Source of the DNA: an uncultured Clostridia bacterium | Lineage (GTDB): Bacteria > Bacillota_A > Clostridia > TANB77 > CAG-508 | Direction of reading: 5' to 3' | NCBI GenBank assembly: GCA_944393405.1 | Contig: CALYAC010000002.1 | Span: 62,001 to 126,000 of the forward strand | Length of the DNA stretch: 64,000 bases | Shown: in pieces, positions 27,063 to 35,832 of the stretch | How the letters are laid out: the number at the start of each line of letters is the position of its first letter | Position numbering within the stretch: the first letter of the stretch is position 1 | The notes under the pieces: model-generated | Told to the model about the DNA's origin: nothing | The model's database searches: none | What the model saw: only the letters and a program-made list of their open reading frames with translations | Made by a program: the position numbers and the translations under genes

Positions 27063-28724
27063 TTAAAATATTCCTATTATATTTCCATCTTCATCTAAAT
27101 CTATATTCTCTGCTGCTGGAACTCTTGGAAGTCCTGGCATTGTCATTATTTTTCCTGTAATTGCTACTACAAATTCCGCACCTGATTTTAATATTACCTC
27201 TTTTACATGAATTTTAAATGGATCTAAACATTCTAAATTCTTTTGATCATCTGATAATGAATATTGTGTCTTCGCAATACATACTGGTAAATTTCCAAAT
27301 CCAAGTCTTTCTATTTTTTTAATTTGTTCTTCTGCTTCATCTGAAAATTCTACTCCTTCTGCTCCATATACTTTTGTTGCTACATCATTTATTTTTTCTT
27401 TTAAACTTTCATTTAAATCATACATATAGTTTAATTTAGAAGCTCTTTTTGTTAATTTAACTATTTTTTCTGCTAAATCAGTAGCTCCTTCTCCACCTTT
27501 TTCCCAACTCTCTACTAAGCTTAGTTCTATATCTTGTTCTTTTAATTTATTACGTAAGATTTCTATTTCATTATCTGTATCATGTGTATATTTATTTATT
27601 GCTACAATTACATTTAAACCATATTTATTTTTTAAATTATCTACATGTTTTAATAAATTATGGAATCCTCTATTTAAATACTCTATATTCTCATTTTTTA
27701 TTTCATCTTTTGGCATTCCACCATGATATTTTAACGCTTTAATTGTTGCCACACACACAACAGCATCTGGTTTTATTTGGGCTTTTCTACATTTAATATC
27801 TAAAAATTTCTCTGCTCCTAAATCAGCACCAAATCCTGCCTCAGTTATAACGTAATCACCTAATTTTAGTGCAAGTTTTGTTGCTATTATACTATTGCAA
27901 CCATGTGCAATATTTGCAAAAGGTCCTCCATGAACAATTGCAGGAACTTTTTCTAATGTTTGCACTAAATTTGGATTTATTGCATCTTTTAAAAGTACAG
28001 TTAATGCTCCATCTGCTTTTAAATCTCTTGCTGTTATAGGTTTATCTTCTTTAGTATATCCAACAATTATATTCCCTATTCTTCTTTTTAAATCATTAAT
28101 ATCAGTTGCTAAACAAAATATAGCCATTATTTCTGAAGCTACAGATATATCAAATCCATCAGTTCTTGGCATAATATTTTTTTCATTTGACAGTCCTGTT
28201 TCTACTTTTCTTAATTGTCTATCATTTAAGTCTACACATCTTTTCCAAGTTACTCTATCAAATCCTAGGCTATTTCCAAAATATATATGATTATCAATCA
28301 TTGCTGAAAGAAGATTATTAGCAGATGTAATTGCATGTATATCTCCTGTAAAATGTAAATTAATATCTTCCATTGGAGCTATTTGTGAATGTCCTCCACC
28401 TGTTGCTCCTCCTTTTATTCCAAATACAGGACCAAGAGAAGGTTCTCTTAATGCTAAAATAGGTTTTTCTCCAATTTTCTTTAGTCCATCTGCTAAGCCA
28501 ATTGCCATAGTTGTTTTTCCTTCTCCCAAAGGTGTTGGATTAATTGCTGTTACCAATACTAATTTTCCATCTTTTTTATTATTTAATTTTTTCATTATGT
28601 TTAAATTTATTTTTGCTTTATACTTTCCATAAAGTTCTAAGTCCTCTTCATCAATCCCAACACTTGCTGCAATATTATCAATTTTTTCTAATTTTGTGCT
28701 TCTTGCAATATCTACATCCTCCAT
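27063..28724 (-). CDS. fhs: Formate-tetrahydrofolate ligase
   Basis: A 553-residue ATP-dependent formyl-THF synthetase of one-carbon metabolism (and, in acetogens, of the Wood-Ljungdahl pathway). The P-loop INPTPLGEGKTT is around residue 64, followed by REPSLGPVFGIKGGATGGG. The C-terminus MTMPGLPRVPAAENIDL is family-typical. I chose the ATG at 28722-28724 (AGAAGGG upstream), giving the usual size; a 23-codon upstream extension is not supported. No other one-carbon pathway gene is adjacent, so acetogenesis cannot be concluded. Confidence 0.97.
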   Translation of the reverse strand: MEDVDIARSTKLEKIDNIAASVGIDEEDLELYGKYKAKINLNIMKKLNNKKDGKLVLVTAINPTPLGEGKTTMAIGLADGLKKIGEKPILALREPSLGPVFGIKGGATGGGHSQIAPMEDINLHFTGDIHAITSANNLLSAMIDNHIYFGNSLGFDRVTWKRCVDLNDRQLRKVETGLSNEKNIMPRTDGFDISVASEIMAIFCLATDINDLKRRIGNIIVGYTKEDKPITARDLKADGALTVLLKDAINPNLVQTLEKVPAIVHGGPFANIAHGCNSIIATKLALKLGDYVITEAGFGADLGAEKFLDIKCRKAQIKPDAVVCVATIKALKYHGGMPKDEIKNENIEYLNRGFHNLLKHVDNLKNKYGLNVIVAINKYTHDTDNEIEILRNKLKEQDIELSLVESWEKGGEGATDLAEKIVKLTKRASKLNYMYDLNESLKEKINDVATKVYGAEGVEFSDEAEEQIKKIERLGFGNLPVCIAKTQYSLSDDQKNLECLDPFKIHVKEVILKSGAEFVVAITGKIMTMPGLPRVPAAENIDLDEDGNIIGIF

Positions 28725-28753
28725 AATTTCCCTTCTTTCTTCTATATAAATAT

Positions 28754-28821
28754 AGACGCTCCATTTTGTAAATAAAAATAACATCATTTTCATTAACCAA
28801 ATGGGGCGTCTCCCTTTGGTT
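28754..28821 (-). promoter_or_regulatory. Structured fhs leader with competing hairpins
   Basis: Upstream of fhs, arms 28754-28766 and 28799-28811 pair in 12 of 13 positions. An overlapping pair, 28795-28801 with 28815-28821 (AACCAAA/TTTGGTT), would exclude it. Mutually exclusive stems suggest attenuation or a small RNA switch, but I recognise no known riboswitch core. Confidence 0.35.
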
Positions 28822-28840
28822 TTAATATACTTAAAATATC

Positions 28841-29279
28841 TTATCCAAAGATTAAGCCTACTATTAATCCTATCAAAGCACCAACAAATACTTGTATTGG
28901 TGTATGTCCCAATACCTCTTGTAATTTTTCACTTACTTCCATGTTAGAAAGTCCTGGTGTTTGAACTATTTTATTTAAAAGCTTTGCTTGTTTCCCTGCA
29001 GCTCTTCTAACTCCTGCTGCATCATACATTACTACAAAAGAAAATACAAGAGATAACCCAAATATTGCAGAATTAACTCCATAAGTTTTTCCTATCATAG
29101 TACTTAAAGCAATTACTACTGCTGAATGAGAGCTTGGCATTCCGTCCAGCTCCTAAAATTCTCTTAAAATTAAATTTTTTTGTTGTTACTAAATCATAAA
29201 TCAATTTAAATAATTGTATAAAAAACCATGTCGCAAATGGTATAATTAAATATCTATATTCGTGAATAAACTCCATCAT
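28841..29279 (-). CDS. Divergent PAP2 family protein (DUF212, YuiD-like) with +1 shift at CGGA
   Basis: With one +1 shift this is a 145-residue membrane protein of the DUF212 family (divergent PAP2 phosphatase-like). The N-terminal half carries a membrane helix and FNFKRILGAG. The C-terminal half starts at MPSSHSAVVIALSTMIGKTYG and ends with two more hydrophobic helices. The break is the in-frame CGG at 29142-29144 (codon 46). Skipping C gives Gly-Ala-Gly-Gly-Met-Pro-Ser-Ser-His, the family's signature motif with its conserved Gly-Gly. Total length is a multiple of three plus one. It ends near the fhs leader and follows xseB by 5 nt. Confidence 0.85.
29141..29144 (-). other. CGGA +1 shift site (DUF212, Gly46)
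   Basis: In-frame CGG (29144-29142) after GGA. Reading GGA as Gly restores the GGMPSSH signature; the unshifted frame ends in 23 unrelated residues. Confidence 0.85.
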
Positions 29280-29284
29280 TTTCT

Positions 29285-29518
29285 CTAATCCTCATTTTGT
29301 ACAAATTTATCTTCTGATATGTTTCCATCTTCGTCTTTTATAAGCATAGTAATTTTCTTTTCTGCCTTTTCAAGCATTTGACTACATTCTTTAGACAATT
29401 TCATTCCTTCTTCAAATTTTGAAACTGAATCATCTAAATTAAGTTCTCCTTTTTCAAGTTCTAATGCAATCTCTTCTAATTTTTTCATTTTATCTTCAAA
29501 ACTTGTATTATCTTCCAT
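29285..29518 (-). CDS. xseB: Exodeoxyribonuclease VII small subunit
   Basis: A 77-residue helical protein: SFEDKMKKLEEIALELEKGE, LNLDDSVSKFEEGMKL and a C-terminal acidic tail match XseB closely. It binds XseA to form the ssDNA exonuclease VII. Separated from xseA by an unrelated membrane protein gene, so the pair is not directly adjacent here. Confidence 0.93.
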   Translation of the reverse strand: MEDNTSFEDKMKKLEEIALELEKGELNLDDSVSKFEEGMKLSKECSQMLEKAEKKITMLIKDEDGNISEDKFVQNED

Positions 29519-29530
29519 TATTTTTCTCCT

Positions 29531-30025
29531 TTATTTTTCTGTAACAGTTTCTGTAGCTAAATCAACTATTAAATATGCTAAAGTTACTCCGTTATTGCTT
29601 GCAATAACGACATAATCTCCATTTGTATTTACTGTATCACATCTAAAATATACATCTTCTACATTATCATACTCTGTTTCATAATATTCTTTTGCAAGTT
29701 CAACAGCCTTTTCTTCTCTACTTGTTTTTGTTCCAGATACAACTTCTGAATTTGAACTTTGATTTTTTTCTTCTGTTTGTTTGTCTACATTTTCCTCTTT
29801 ACTATTATCTTCTTTCTTTATTTCTTCTTCAGTTGTATTAGTCTCCTCTTCATCATATAACTCATTTATTACATTATCTATTCCCATATTTTCATTTGGC
29901 AATTCATTAGTTTCATTAATTTGAGCTGGTTCTGCTTTTACACTTTCATAAACAAGCCATATTACAGCAAGTACTAAAATTATTATTATAACTGTTCCTA
30001 AAATCTTCTTTGCTCCTTTACTCAT
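29531..30025 (-). CDS. Single-pass membrane protein, acidic linker, unknown
   Basis: A 164-residue protein with an N-terminal anchor (residues 8-27), a long Asn/Glu/Lys-rich disordered segment (about 35-100), and a compact C-terminal part of 60 residues containing EKAVELAKEYYETEYD and VYFRCDTVNTNGDYVVIASNNG. The domain looks like an extracytoplasmic PepSY/DUF-like fold, but no name can be given. It lies between xseA and xseB in the same run. Confidence 0.5.
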   Translation of the reverse strand: MSKGAKKILGTVIIIILVLAVIWLVYESVKAEPAQINETNELPNENMGIDNVINELYDEEETNTTEEEIKKEDNSKEENVDKQTEEKNQSSNSEVVSGTKTSREEKAVELAKEYYETEYDNVEDVYFRCDTVNTNGDYVVIASNNGVTLAYLIVDLATETVTEK

Positions 30026-30037
30026 ATGTATCCCTCC

Positions 30038-31225
30038 TTATATTATTTTTGCTTTTGCTATTCCGTCAACTACTCTTAAGTCTACTTCGTCATCTTTATT
30101 TAAATCTTTAACAGATTTTATTACTTTACTATCTTTTTGAACTATTGAATAACCTCTTGTTAAAGTTTTTAATGGACTTAATGCATCCAATTTTGAAATA
30201 TGTTTAATCATATTTGTTTTCTTATCTTTATATATATTTATTATACTATTTTGTAATGACTTAACTTTTAAGTCTATAATCATATACTTTTCATTTATTT
30301 TCTGAGTTGGCTCTTTAAAAACTCTACTATTCATACATTTTTCATATCTAAGTCTCATTAATTCTACTTTTTTCTTTAATGCTAGTTTATATCTATTATT
30401 ATATGATTCAAGTTTTAAAACTATATCTGAAATATTTGGTACTGCAAGTTCTGCAGCTGCAGAAGGAGTTGGCGCTCTTAAATCTGCAACAAAATCTGCA
30501 ATTGTAAAATCTGTTTCATGCCCTACTGCAGATATTACTGGCAATTCTGAATCATAAATTGCTCTTGCAACAACTTCTTCATTGAAAGGCCATAGATCTT
30601 CAAGTGAACCTCCACCTCTTGCTACTATTATTACATCTGCTAGTTTCTTCTCATTCATCAATTTTATTGCATCAGCTATTTTTTGACTTGCGCCTTCTCC
30701 TTGTACTGGTACTGGAAGAAGTCTGATATATACATTTGGATTTCTTCTTGTCGATACATTTATTATATCTCTTATAACAGCTCCTGTATTTGATGTTAAA
30801 ACACCTATACATTTTGGAAACACTGGAATTTTTTTCTTATGATTAATATCAAAAAGACCTTCTTTTTCAAGTCTTGCTTTCATTTCTTCATAAGCTTTAT
30901 ATAAACTGCCCATACCATCTTCTTGCATAGCTTTTGCATAAATTTGATATACACCATCTCTTTCAAATACAGATACTGTACCAAATATCATAACTTTCAT
31001 TCCATCTTTAGGCTCAAATTTCAAATTAACAGCTGCACTCTTAAACATAATACATTTGATCAAAGAATTCTCATCCTTTAATGTAAAATATAAATGGCCT
31101 GTATAATGATGTTTATAATTAGAAATTTCACCTTTAACTAATACATTATTTAGAATTTCGTCTGAGTCTATTTTACTTTTAATGTATTTATTTAGTTCTG
31201 AAACACTTATAGGATTATATGTCAT
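30038..31225 (-). CDS. xseA: Exodeoxyribonuclease VII large subunit
   Basis: A 395-residue catalytic subunit. An N-terminal OB domain (YNPISVSELNKYIKSKID, GEISNYKHHYTGHLYFTLKD) is followed by the nuclease core with ARGGGSLEDLWPFNEE and ISAVGHETDFTIADFVADLRAPTPSAAAE, which are family hallmarks. The C-terminal coiled coil is shorter than in E. coli. The ATG overlaps the nusB stop codon by one base, implying translational coupling. Confidence 0.96.
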   Translation of the reverse strand: MTYNPISVSELNKYIKSKIDSDEILNNVLVKGEISNYKHHYTGHLYFTLKDENSLIKCIMFKSAAVNLKFEPKDGMKVMIFGTVSVFERDGVYQIYAKAMQEDGMGSLYKAYEEMKARLEKEGLFDINHKKKIPVFPKCIGVLTSNTGAVIRDIINVSTRRNPNVYIRLLPVPVQGEGASQKIADAIKLMNEKKLADVIIVARGGGSLEDLWPFNEEVVARAIYDSELPVISAVGHETDFTIADFVADLRAPTPSAAAELAVPNISDIVLKLESYNNRYKLALKKKVELMRLRYEKCMNSRVFKEPTQKINEKYMIIDLKVKSLQNSIINIYKDKKTNMIKHISKLDALSPLKTLTRGYSIVQKDSKVIKSVKDLNKDDEVDLRVVDGIAKAKII

Positions 31226-31674
31226 TAGTTTTCTTCTTCTCCCCCGTTTATATCTTTGTCCAAATTGTTTTTCTTTACTATACTTGCTAATACTCCATTT
31301 ATAAAGCTTGGTGCTTTTCCATCTGCATATTCTTTTGCAAGTTCTACTGCTTCATTTATAACCACTTTATATGGAGTTTTTAAATATAGCATTTCAAATA
31401 TTGCAATTTCTAAAATTGAAATATTTAATTTAGAAACTCTATCATAAGTCCATTTTTCAGATAAACAATCCTCTATTTGTTTTTTTATTTGCTTTCCATG
31501 TCTTTTTGTTCCATATACTACGTCTTTTATATATTTAGTTGTAGCTTTTCCATGTATATTTCTTTCTTCAAAGAACATGTCTACATTTTCTTTATAATCT
31601 TCGTATTTTATATTCTGTGATTCTAAGCTATATACTATTTCAAATGCTGTTCTTCTATTATCTGACATACTCAT
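31225..31674 (-). CDS. nusB: Transcription antitermination factor NusB
   Basis: A 149-residue helical protein: RRTAFEIVYSLE, a TTKYIKDVVYG segment and YKVVINEAVELAKEYADGKAPSFINGVLASIV match NusB. It binds the boxA RNA with NusE to aid rRNA transcription. Coupled to xseA by a one-base overlap and preceded by the DUF2273 gene. Confidence 0.93.
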   Translation of the reverse strand: MSMSDNRRTAFEIVYSLESQNIKYEDYKENVDMFFEERNIHGKATTKYIKDVVYGTKRHGKQIKKQIEDCLSEKWTYDRVSKLNISILEIAIFEMLYLKTPYKVVINEAVELAKEYADGKAPSFINGVLASIVKKNNLDKDINGGEEEN

Positions 31675-31690
31675 TTTGCTTTTCCCCTTT

Positions 31691-31894
31691 TTACAATTTA
31701 TCTATAAAATTTTTTAGTTTATCTTTTACACTATTTTTGTTATGTTGAAAATAATATCCTGCATAACCACATACAGCTATTAAAACAATAGCTATTATTA
31801 ATTCATAGAATTTAGTTAACAATAACAATATAGCTATTATTATTCCTAGTATCATACCACCATATTGTGACATGAAGCTTTTAAAATCATCCAT
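31691..31894 (-). CDS. DUF2273 small membrane protein
   Basis: A 67-residue protein with two hydrophobic stretches (residues 12-27, 30-47) and a Lys-rich C-terminus. It begins MDDFKSFMSQYGGMILGI, typical of DUF2273 proteins, which accompany AmaP and Asp23 in Firmicutes and are thought to help anchor envelope-stress proteins. Its position right after amaP supports this. Confidence 0.8.
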   Translation of the reverse strand: MDDFKSFMSQYGGMILGIIIAILLLLTKFYELIIAIVLIAVCGYAGYYFQHNKNSVKDKLKNFIDKL

Positions 31895-31948
31895 ACTAAG
31901 CTTCTTCCTTTCCTATGATCATATTTTATTTTAATTTGCTGTCTTTTG

Positions 31949-32524
31949 TTATTTATTTTCATCTAATATTGTTGGTTCTATTTCTTTTACTTCTTCTATA
32001 TTTTTAACTTTTATATTTACTTCTTTTACTTCTAAATCAGAAGCTTTTTTTATTGTATCTTTAATTTTAGTTTGTAAATTTGTAGATAATTCTTTTATTA
32101 CTGCTGTTTCTTTTACTGTTAAATTAACAAATACACTTAAATTATTTTCTTTATCTAATTCTATTTTGGTAGTTACATTTACAGCACTATCAAATCCTTT
32201 TACAACACCATTAACTAAATTTTCAATTGTGTCTCTTGTAATTAAAAGTTTTCCATTTGAATTTTCTAATAGTATTCCATTTTTATACTCTTCTTTTTCT
32301 TTTGCACTTGAATCAAAGAATATACATTTTATTGCTAATAATATAAAAATTATACTTAATACTAAAAGAATATTTGATGTTATTTCGTTTGTTATTGCAA
32401 CTTCTAATGCATCTGATATTAAATTATGATCAATCCACCCAAATATTGCTAAACAAAATAGTACTGAAATTATTAACATTATTGTTGAAAAAAGTACTAA
32501 AGTCAATTTTTCTAATTTTTTCAT
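31949..32524 (-). CDS. amaP: Alkaline shock response membrane anchor protein AmaP
   Basis: A 191-residue protein with two N-terminal membrane helices (about residues 8-30, 50-68) and a cytoplasmic Asp23-like C-terminal part (LITRDTIENLVNGVVKGFD, NVTTKIELDKENNLSVFVNLTVK). AmaP anchors Asp23 at the membrane in Staphylococcus. It lies between the asp23 and DUF2273 genes as expected. Confidence 0.85.
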   Translation of the reverse strand: MKKLEKLTLVLFSTIMLIISVLFCLAIFGWIDHNLISDALEVAITNEITSNILLVLSIIFILLAIKCIFFDSSAKEKEEYKNGILLENSNGKLLITRDTIENLVNGVVKGFDSAVNVTTKIELDKENNLSVFVNLTVKETAVIKELSTNLQTKIKDTIKKASDLEVKEVNIKVKNIEEVKEIEPTILDENK

Positions 32525-32556
32525 TTATTTTTCCTACCTTTCTATTACTTAGAAAA

Positions 32557-32639
32557 AGCACTTAAAAATTAGTTTATTTCAAGAAATAATTATATATATA
32601 AATAAATGCTCTTTGAAATAATGTAATTTTTTAAGTGCT
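32557..32639 (-). terminator. Long stem-loop between asp23 and amaP
   Basis: Arms of about 27 nt (32557-32583 with 32611-32639) pair almost throughout, around an AT-rich loop, and are followed on the minus strand by TTTTT. It can end the asp23 transcript or reduce read-through into amaP. It is longer than the other terminators in the window. Confidence 0.6.
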
Positions 32640-32646
32640 ATAATTA

Positions 32647-33093
32647 TTATTCTGTTTTATTAGATTCTGATTTCATTTCTTCTACATTATTTGCGTCTGT
32701 ATTAACTCCTTGAACATGAACGTTTACATCTAAAACTTTTAATCCTGTCATACTCTCAACTGCTTTTTTAACTCTATTTTGAATTTCAAAAGCAACATCT
32801 GGAATTCTTACTCCATATTCAACAATTATATTTACATCTATTCTTGTTTCTTTTTCCCCAGCTTCAACTTTAATTCCTTTTGCAAAGTTTTTCTTTCCAC
32901 TAAATACTTCTGAAATACCTCCTGCAAATCCACCTGCCATTGAAGATACTCCTGGTACTTCTGATGCAGCAGCTCCTGCTATAACAGCTATAACGTCATC
33001 TGCAATTTTTATATTTGAATTATTTTCAAGTGTTACTTCTCCTTCATTTTCTACTTTATTTGTAGCTTCATTAATTTCTTTGTTTTCCTCCAT
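32647..33093 (-). CDS. Asp23/Gls24 family envelope stress protein
   Basis: A 148-residue protein with an acidic, Asn/Glu-rich N-terminus and an Asp23 domain (IADDVIAVIAGAAASEVPGVSSMAGG, then VDVNIIVEYGVRIPDVAFEIQNRVKKAVESMTGL). The ATG at 33091-33093 has AAGGAGGT just upstream; an 18-codon extension is not supported. In Staphylococcus, Asp23 is an abundant membrane-associated protein bound to AmaP. A good promoter lies upstream and a long hairpin downstream, so it can be expressed separately. Confidence 0.92.
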   Translation of the reverse strand: MEENKEINEATNKVENEGEVTLENNSNIKIADDVIAVIAGAAASEVPGVSSMAGGFAGGISEVFSGKKNFAKGIKVEAGEKETRIDVNIIVEYGVRIPDVAFEIQNRVKKAVESMTGLKVLDVNVHVQGVNTDANNVEEMKSESNKTE

Positions 33094-33148
33094 AACATTT
33101 ACCTCCTTAAGATTATTAGTAAAGCTTCTCGCCCTTTTTAATACCATT

Positions 33149-33177
33149 AGTATATCAATTAATGCAACTTTTTACAA
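33149..33177 (-). promoter_or_regulatory. Promoter of the asp23 gene
   Basis: Minus-strand TTGTAA (33172-33177), 17-nt spacer and TATACT (33149-33154), about 55 nt upstream of the chosen ATG. Confidence 0.6.
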
Positions 33178-33199
33178 CAGTTTTTACAAAATTTTAAAA

Positions 33200-33228
33200 A
33201 AGAAATTGGGGAAAATCCCCAATTTCTT
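33200..33228 (-). terminator. Terminator of pnp
   Basis: Perfect 13-bp stem (33200-33212 with 33216-33228, 3-nt loop) followed on the minus strand by six T, just after the pnp stop. Confidence 0.92.
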
Positions 33229-33229
33229 A

Positions 33230-35347
33230 TTATTCTTCTTTATTTCCAGCTTCTAAGTCTTTCATTGTTAAATTTATTCTACCTTGATGATCTATTTCAT
33301 ATACTTTTACTGTAACTTCATCTCCGACTGAAAGTACATCTTCAACTTTTTCTACTCTTTTACTAGAAATTTTTGATATATGAAGTAATCCTTCTTTTCC
33401 TCCACCTACATCAACAAATGCTCCAAATGACATTATTTTTGTAACTACACCATCATATATTCCGCCAACTTCAATTTCTCTTGCTATATTTTCTATCATC
33501 TTCAATGCTTTCTTTCCACTTTCTGGATCATTTGAATAAACACATACTCTACCATCATCTTCAATGTCTATTTTTACACCTGTTTCATCTATAATTTTAT
33601 TTATCATTTTTCCACCAGGTCCAATTACATCTTTTATTTTATCAACGCTAATTTGAGTTGTATTTATTCTTGGTGCATATTTAGAAATATCAGCTCTTGG
33701 TTTATCTATTACAGGTAGCATAATTTCATCTAATATATAATCTCTTGCTACTTTTGTTCTTTCAAAAGCTTCTGCTATAATATCATATGTTAATCCATCT
33801 ATTTTTATATCTACTTGGATTGCTGTGATACCATCTTTTGTACCACCTACTTTAAAGTCCATATCTCCAAAGAAATCTTCTATTCCTTGAATATCTGTAA
33901 GCATTATATATCTACTTGGATCATTTTTATCTGTAACAAGTCCCGTTGAGATACCTGCAACTGGCTTTTTGATTGGAACTCCTGCATCCATTAAAGCAAG
34001 AGTACTTCCACATATACTTGCTTGTGATGTTGAACCATTTGAAGAAAGTACTTCTGAAACAACTCTTATTGCATAAGGAAATTCTTCTTCTGATGGAATT
34101 ACTGGAACTAATGCTTTTTCAGCTAAAGCTCCATGTCCTATTTCTCTTCTTCCTGGTCCTCTTGATGGTCTTGCTTCGCCTACTGAATATGAAGGGAAAT
34201 TATATTGATGCATATATCTTTTTGCATCTTCTTCATCTATTCCATCTAACATTTGTTCTTCGCTTTTCATTCCTAGTGTTACTATAGACATAACTTGAGT
34301 TTGTCCTCTTGTAAACAAAGCACTTCCGTGTACTCTTGGAAGTAAACCTACTTCACAAGATAGAGGTCTAATTTCATCTATTTTTCTTCCGTCTGGTCTT
34401 TTATGTTCTTCTAATATCATTTCTCTCACACATGCTTTTTCTAGGTCATGTACACTATCTGCGATATCAGATTTTCTTTCTTCATCTGCTCCTTCTCCAT
34501 ATTTTTCTACCACATAAGCTGTTATATCTTCTGTAATCTTATCTATATTTTGGTCTCTAACTTCCTTATCTGTAGCTTGTACATCTTGGTACATTCTTTC
34601 TTTAAAATGTTCTACTATATCTTGATAAAATTCTGGATCTACTGCAAATGATTTATATTCAAATTTTGGTTTTCCTATTTCTGCTTTTATCTCTGATATA
34701 AAGTTGCAAATGTTCTTTATTTCAACATGAGCTTTCTTTATAGCTTCTAACATAGTTTCATTTGGTATTTCATCTGCACCAGCTTCAATCATTGTTATTT
34801 TTTCTAAAGTTCCTGCAACAGTTGCAGTTAATTTACTTTTTTCTCTTTGCTCTACTGTTGGATTTATTACTATTTCTCCATCTACCCATCCTACATTTAC
34901 TGCAGCTGTTGGTCCTCCAAATGGTATATCTGATATTGAAAGAGCTGCACTTGCACCAATCATGGCACAAACTTCTGGACTATTGTCTTGTTCTACTGAT
35001 AATACTGTTGCTGTAACACATACATCATTTCTAAAGTCTTTTGGGAAAAGTGGACGAAGTGGCCTATCTATTGCTCTTGATGTAAGTATTGCTTTGTCTG
35101 TTGGCTTTCCTTCTCTTTTTGTAAAACTTCCTGGTATTTTTCCTACTGAATATAATTTTTCTTCATAATCTACTGAAAGTGGGAAGAAGTCGATTCCTTC
35201 CTTTGGTTCTTTTGCAGCTGTAACATTTACCATTACAACTGTATCTCCATATTTCACTACAACACTTCCATTTGCTAATTCTGCAATTTTTCCTGTTTCT
35301 ATTGTTAATTTTCTTCCTGCTAATTCTGTACTATAAGTTTTAAACAT
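33230..35347 (-). CDS. pnp: Polyribonucleotide nucleotidyltransferase (PNPase)
   Basis: A 705-residue 3'-5' phosphorolytic exoribonuclease. It has two RNase PH-like domains (first with RLTIETGKIAELANGSVVVKYGDT, second with RPDGRKIDEIRPLSCEVG and GEARPSRGPGRREIGHG), a KH domain with GPGGKMINKIIDETG, and an S1 domain with YDGVVTKIMSFGAFVDVGGG. Complete and normal. The ATG has only a weak ribosome site; a stronger one sits 30 nt upstream before a five-codon mini-frame. rpsO lies upstream, as in most bacteria. Confidence 0.97.
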   Translation of the reverse strand: MFKTYSTELAGRKLTIETGKIAELANGSVVVKYGDTVVMVNVTAAKEPKEGIDFFPLSVDYEEKLYSVGKIPGSFTKREGKPTDKAILTSRAIDRPLRPLFPKDFRNDVCVTATVLSVEQDNSPEVCAMIGASAALSISDIPFGGPTAAVNVGWVDGEIVINPTVEQREKSKLTATVAGTLEKITMIEAGADEIPNETMLEAIKKAHVEIKNICNFISEIKAEIGKPKFEYKSFAVDPEFYQDIVEHFKERMYQDVQATDKEVRDQNIDKITEDITAYVVEKYGEGADEERKSDIADSVHDLEKACVREMILEEHKRPDGRKIDEIRPLSCEVGLLPRVHGSALFTRGQTQVMSIVTLGMKSEEQMLDGIDEEDAKRYMHQYNFPSYSVGEARPSRGPGRREIGHGALAEKALVPVIPSEEEFPYAIRVVSEVLSSNGSTSQASICGSTLALMDAGVPIKKPVAGISTGLVTDKNDPSRYIMLTDIQGIEDFFGDMDFKVGGTKDGITAIQVDIKIDGLTYDIIAEAFERTKVARDYILDEIMLPVIDKPRADISKYAPRINTTQISVDKIKDVIGPGGKMINKIIDETGVKIDIEDDGRVCVYSNDPESGKKALKMIENIAREIEVGGIYDGVVTKIMSFGAFVDVGGGKEGLLHISKISSKRVEKVEDVLSVGDEVTVKVYEIDHQGRINLTMKDLEAGNKEE

Positions 35348-35356
35348 ATTTCTTTT

Positions 35357-35489
35357 TTAGTATGATTTATTCATACTACTCCTTTCTTATATATTTAATT
35401 AATAGCACTTTAATTAGTTGTAACCTCTATATTATGCTATTTTATGTATAGCACATTATACAAGCTACCTACTAATTATTTGTGCTATT
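35357..35489 (-). promoter_or_regulatory. Structured pnp leader with mini-frame MNKSY
   Basis: In the mRNA, AATAGCAC and ACTAATT-type arms near 35475-35489 pair with 35401-35418, enclosing a GCTAT/ATAGC stem. Downstream, AAGGAG precedes a five-codon frame (ATG 35372-35374 to TAA 35357-35359) that ends 9 nt before the pnp ATG. The mini-frame also overlaps an AGTATGA/TCATACT hairpin (35359-35377). pnp leaders in other bacteria form hairpins that PNPase uses for autoregulation; a similar role here is inference. Confidence 0.5.
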
Positions 35490-35524
35490 TAATTATCAAA
35501 TAAAATTAAAATAAATTTCTCGCA

Positions 35525-35560
35525 AATGGACGTTTAAGCAAAATAGCCAAAACGCCCATT
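35525..35560 (-). terminator. Hairpin downstream of rpsO
   Basis: An 11-bp stem with one G-U pair (35525-35535 with 35550-35560). The T-tract is weak, so it may be a partial terminator or processing site between rpsO and pnp. Confidence 0.5.
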
Positions 35561-35568
35561 ACAAAAAA

Positions 35569-35832
35569 TTATTTTCTTAATCCTAATTTTTCAACGATAT
35601 CTCTATATCTTTGAATGTCTTTTCTACTTAAATAGTTAAGTAAATTTCTTCTTGAACCAACCATTTTTAAAAGTCCTCTTCTTGAATGATTATCTTTTTT
35701 GTGAACTTTTAAATGTTCTGTTAATTCATTAATTCTTTCTGTTAAAAGAGCTATTTGAACTTCTGGTGACCCAGTATCTTTTTCATCTCTTCTATATGTT
35801 GCTATAATTTCTTGTTTTCTTTCTGCTGTCAT
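35569..35832 (-). CDS. rpsO: 30S ribosomal protein S15
   Basis: An 87-residue primary 16S rRNA-binding protein. [49 protein letters not shown] and [12 protein letters not shown] segments are all conserved. The ATG at 35830-35832 is preferred because AGGAGGT lies 8 nt upstream and standard length results; three upstream codons in frame are not needed. It is followed by pnp. Confidence 0.97.
   Translation of the reverse strand: MTAERKQEIIATYRRDEKDTGSPEVQIALLTERINELTEHLKVHKKDNHSRRGLLKMVGSRRNLLNYLSRKDIQRYRDIVEKLGLRK

Noticed and set aside
28725..28840. Known THF riboswitch upstream of fhs
   Set aside because: The leader has hairpins but lacks the conserved cores of THF riboswitches as I know them, so I list it only as an unclassified structured leader.
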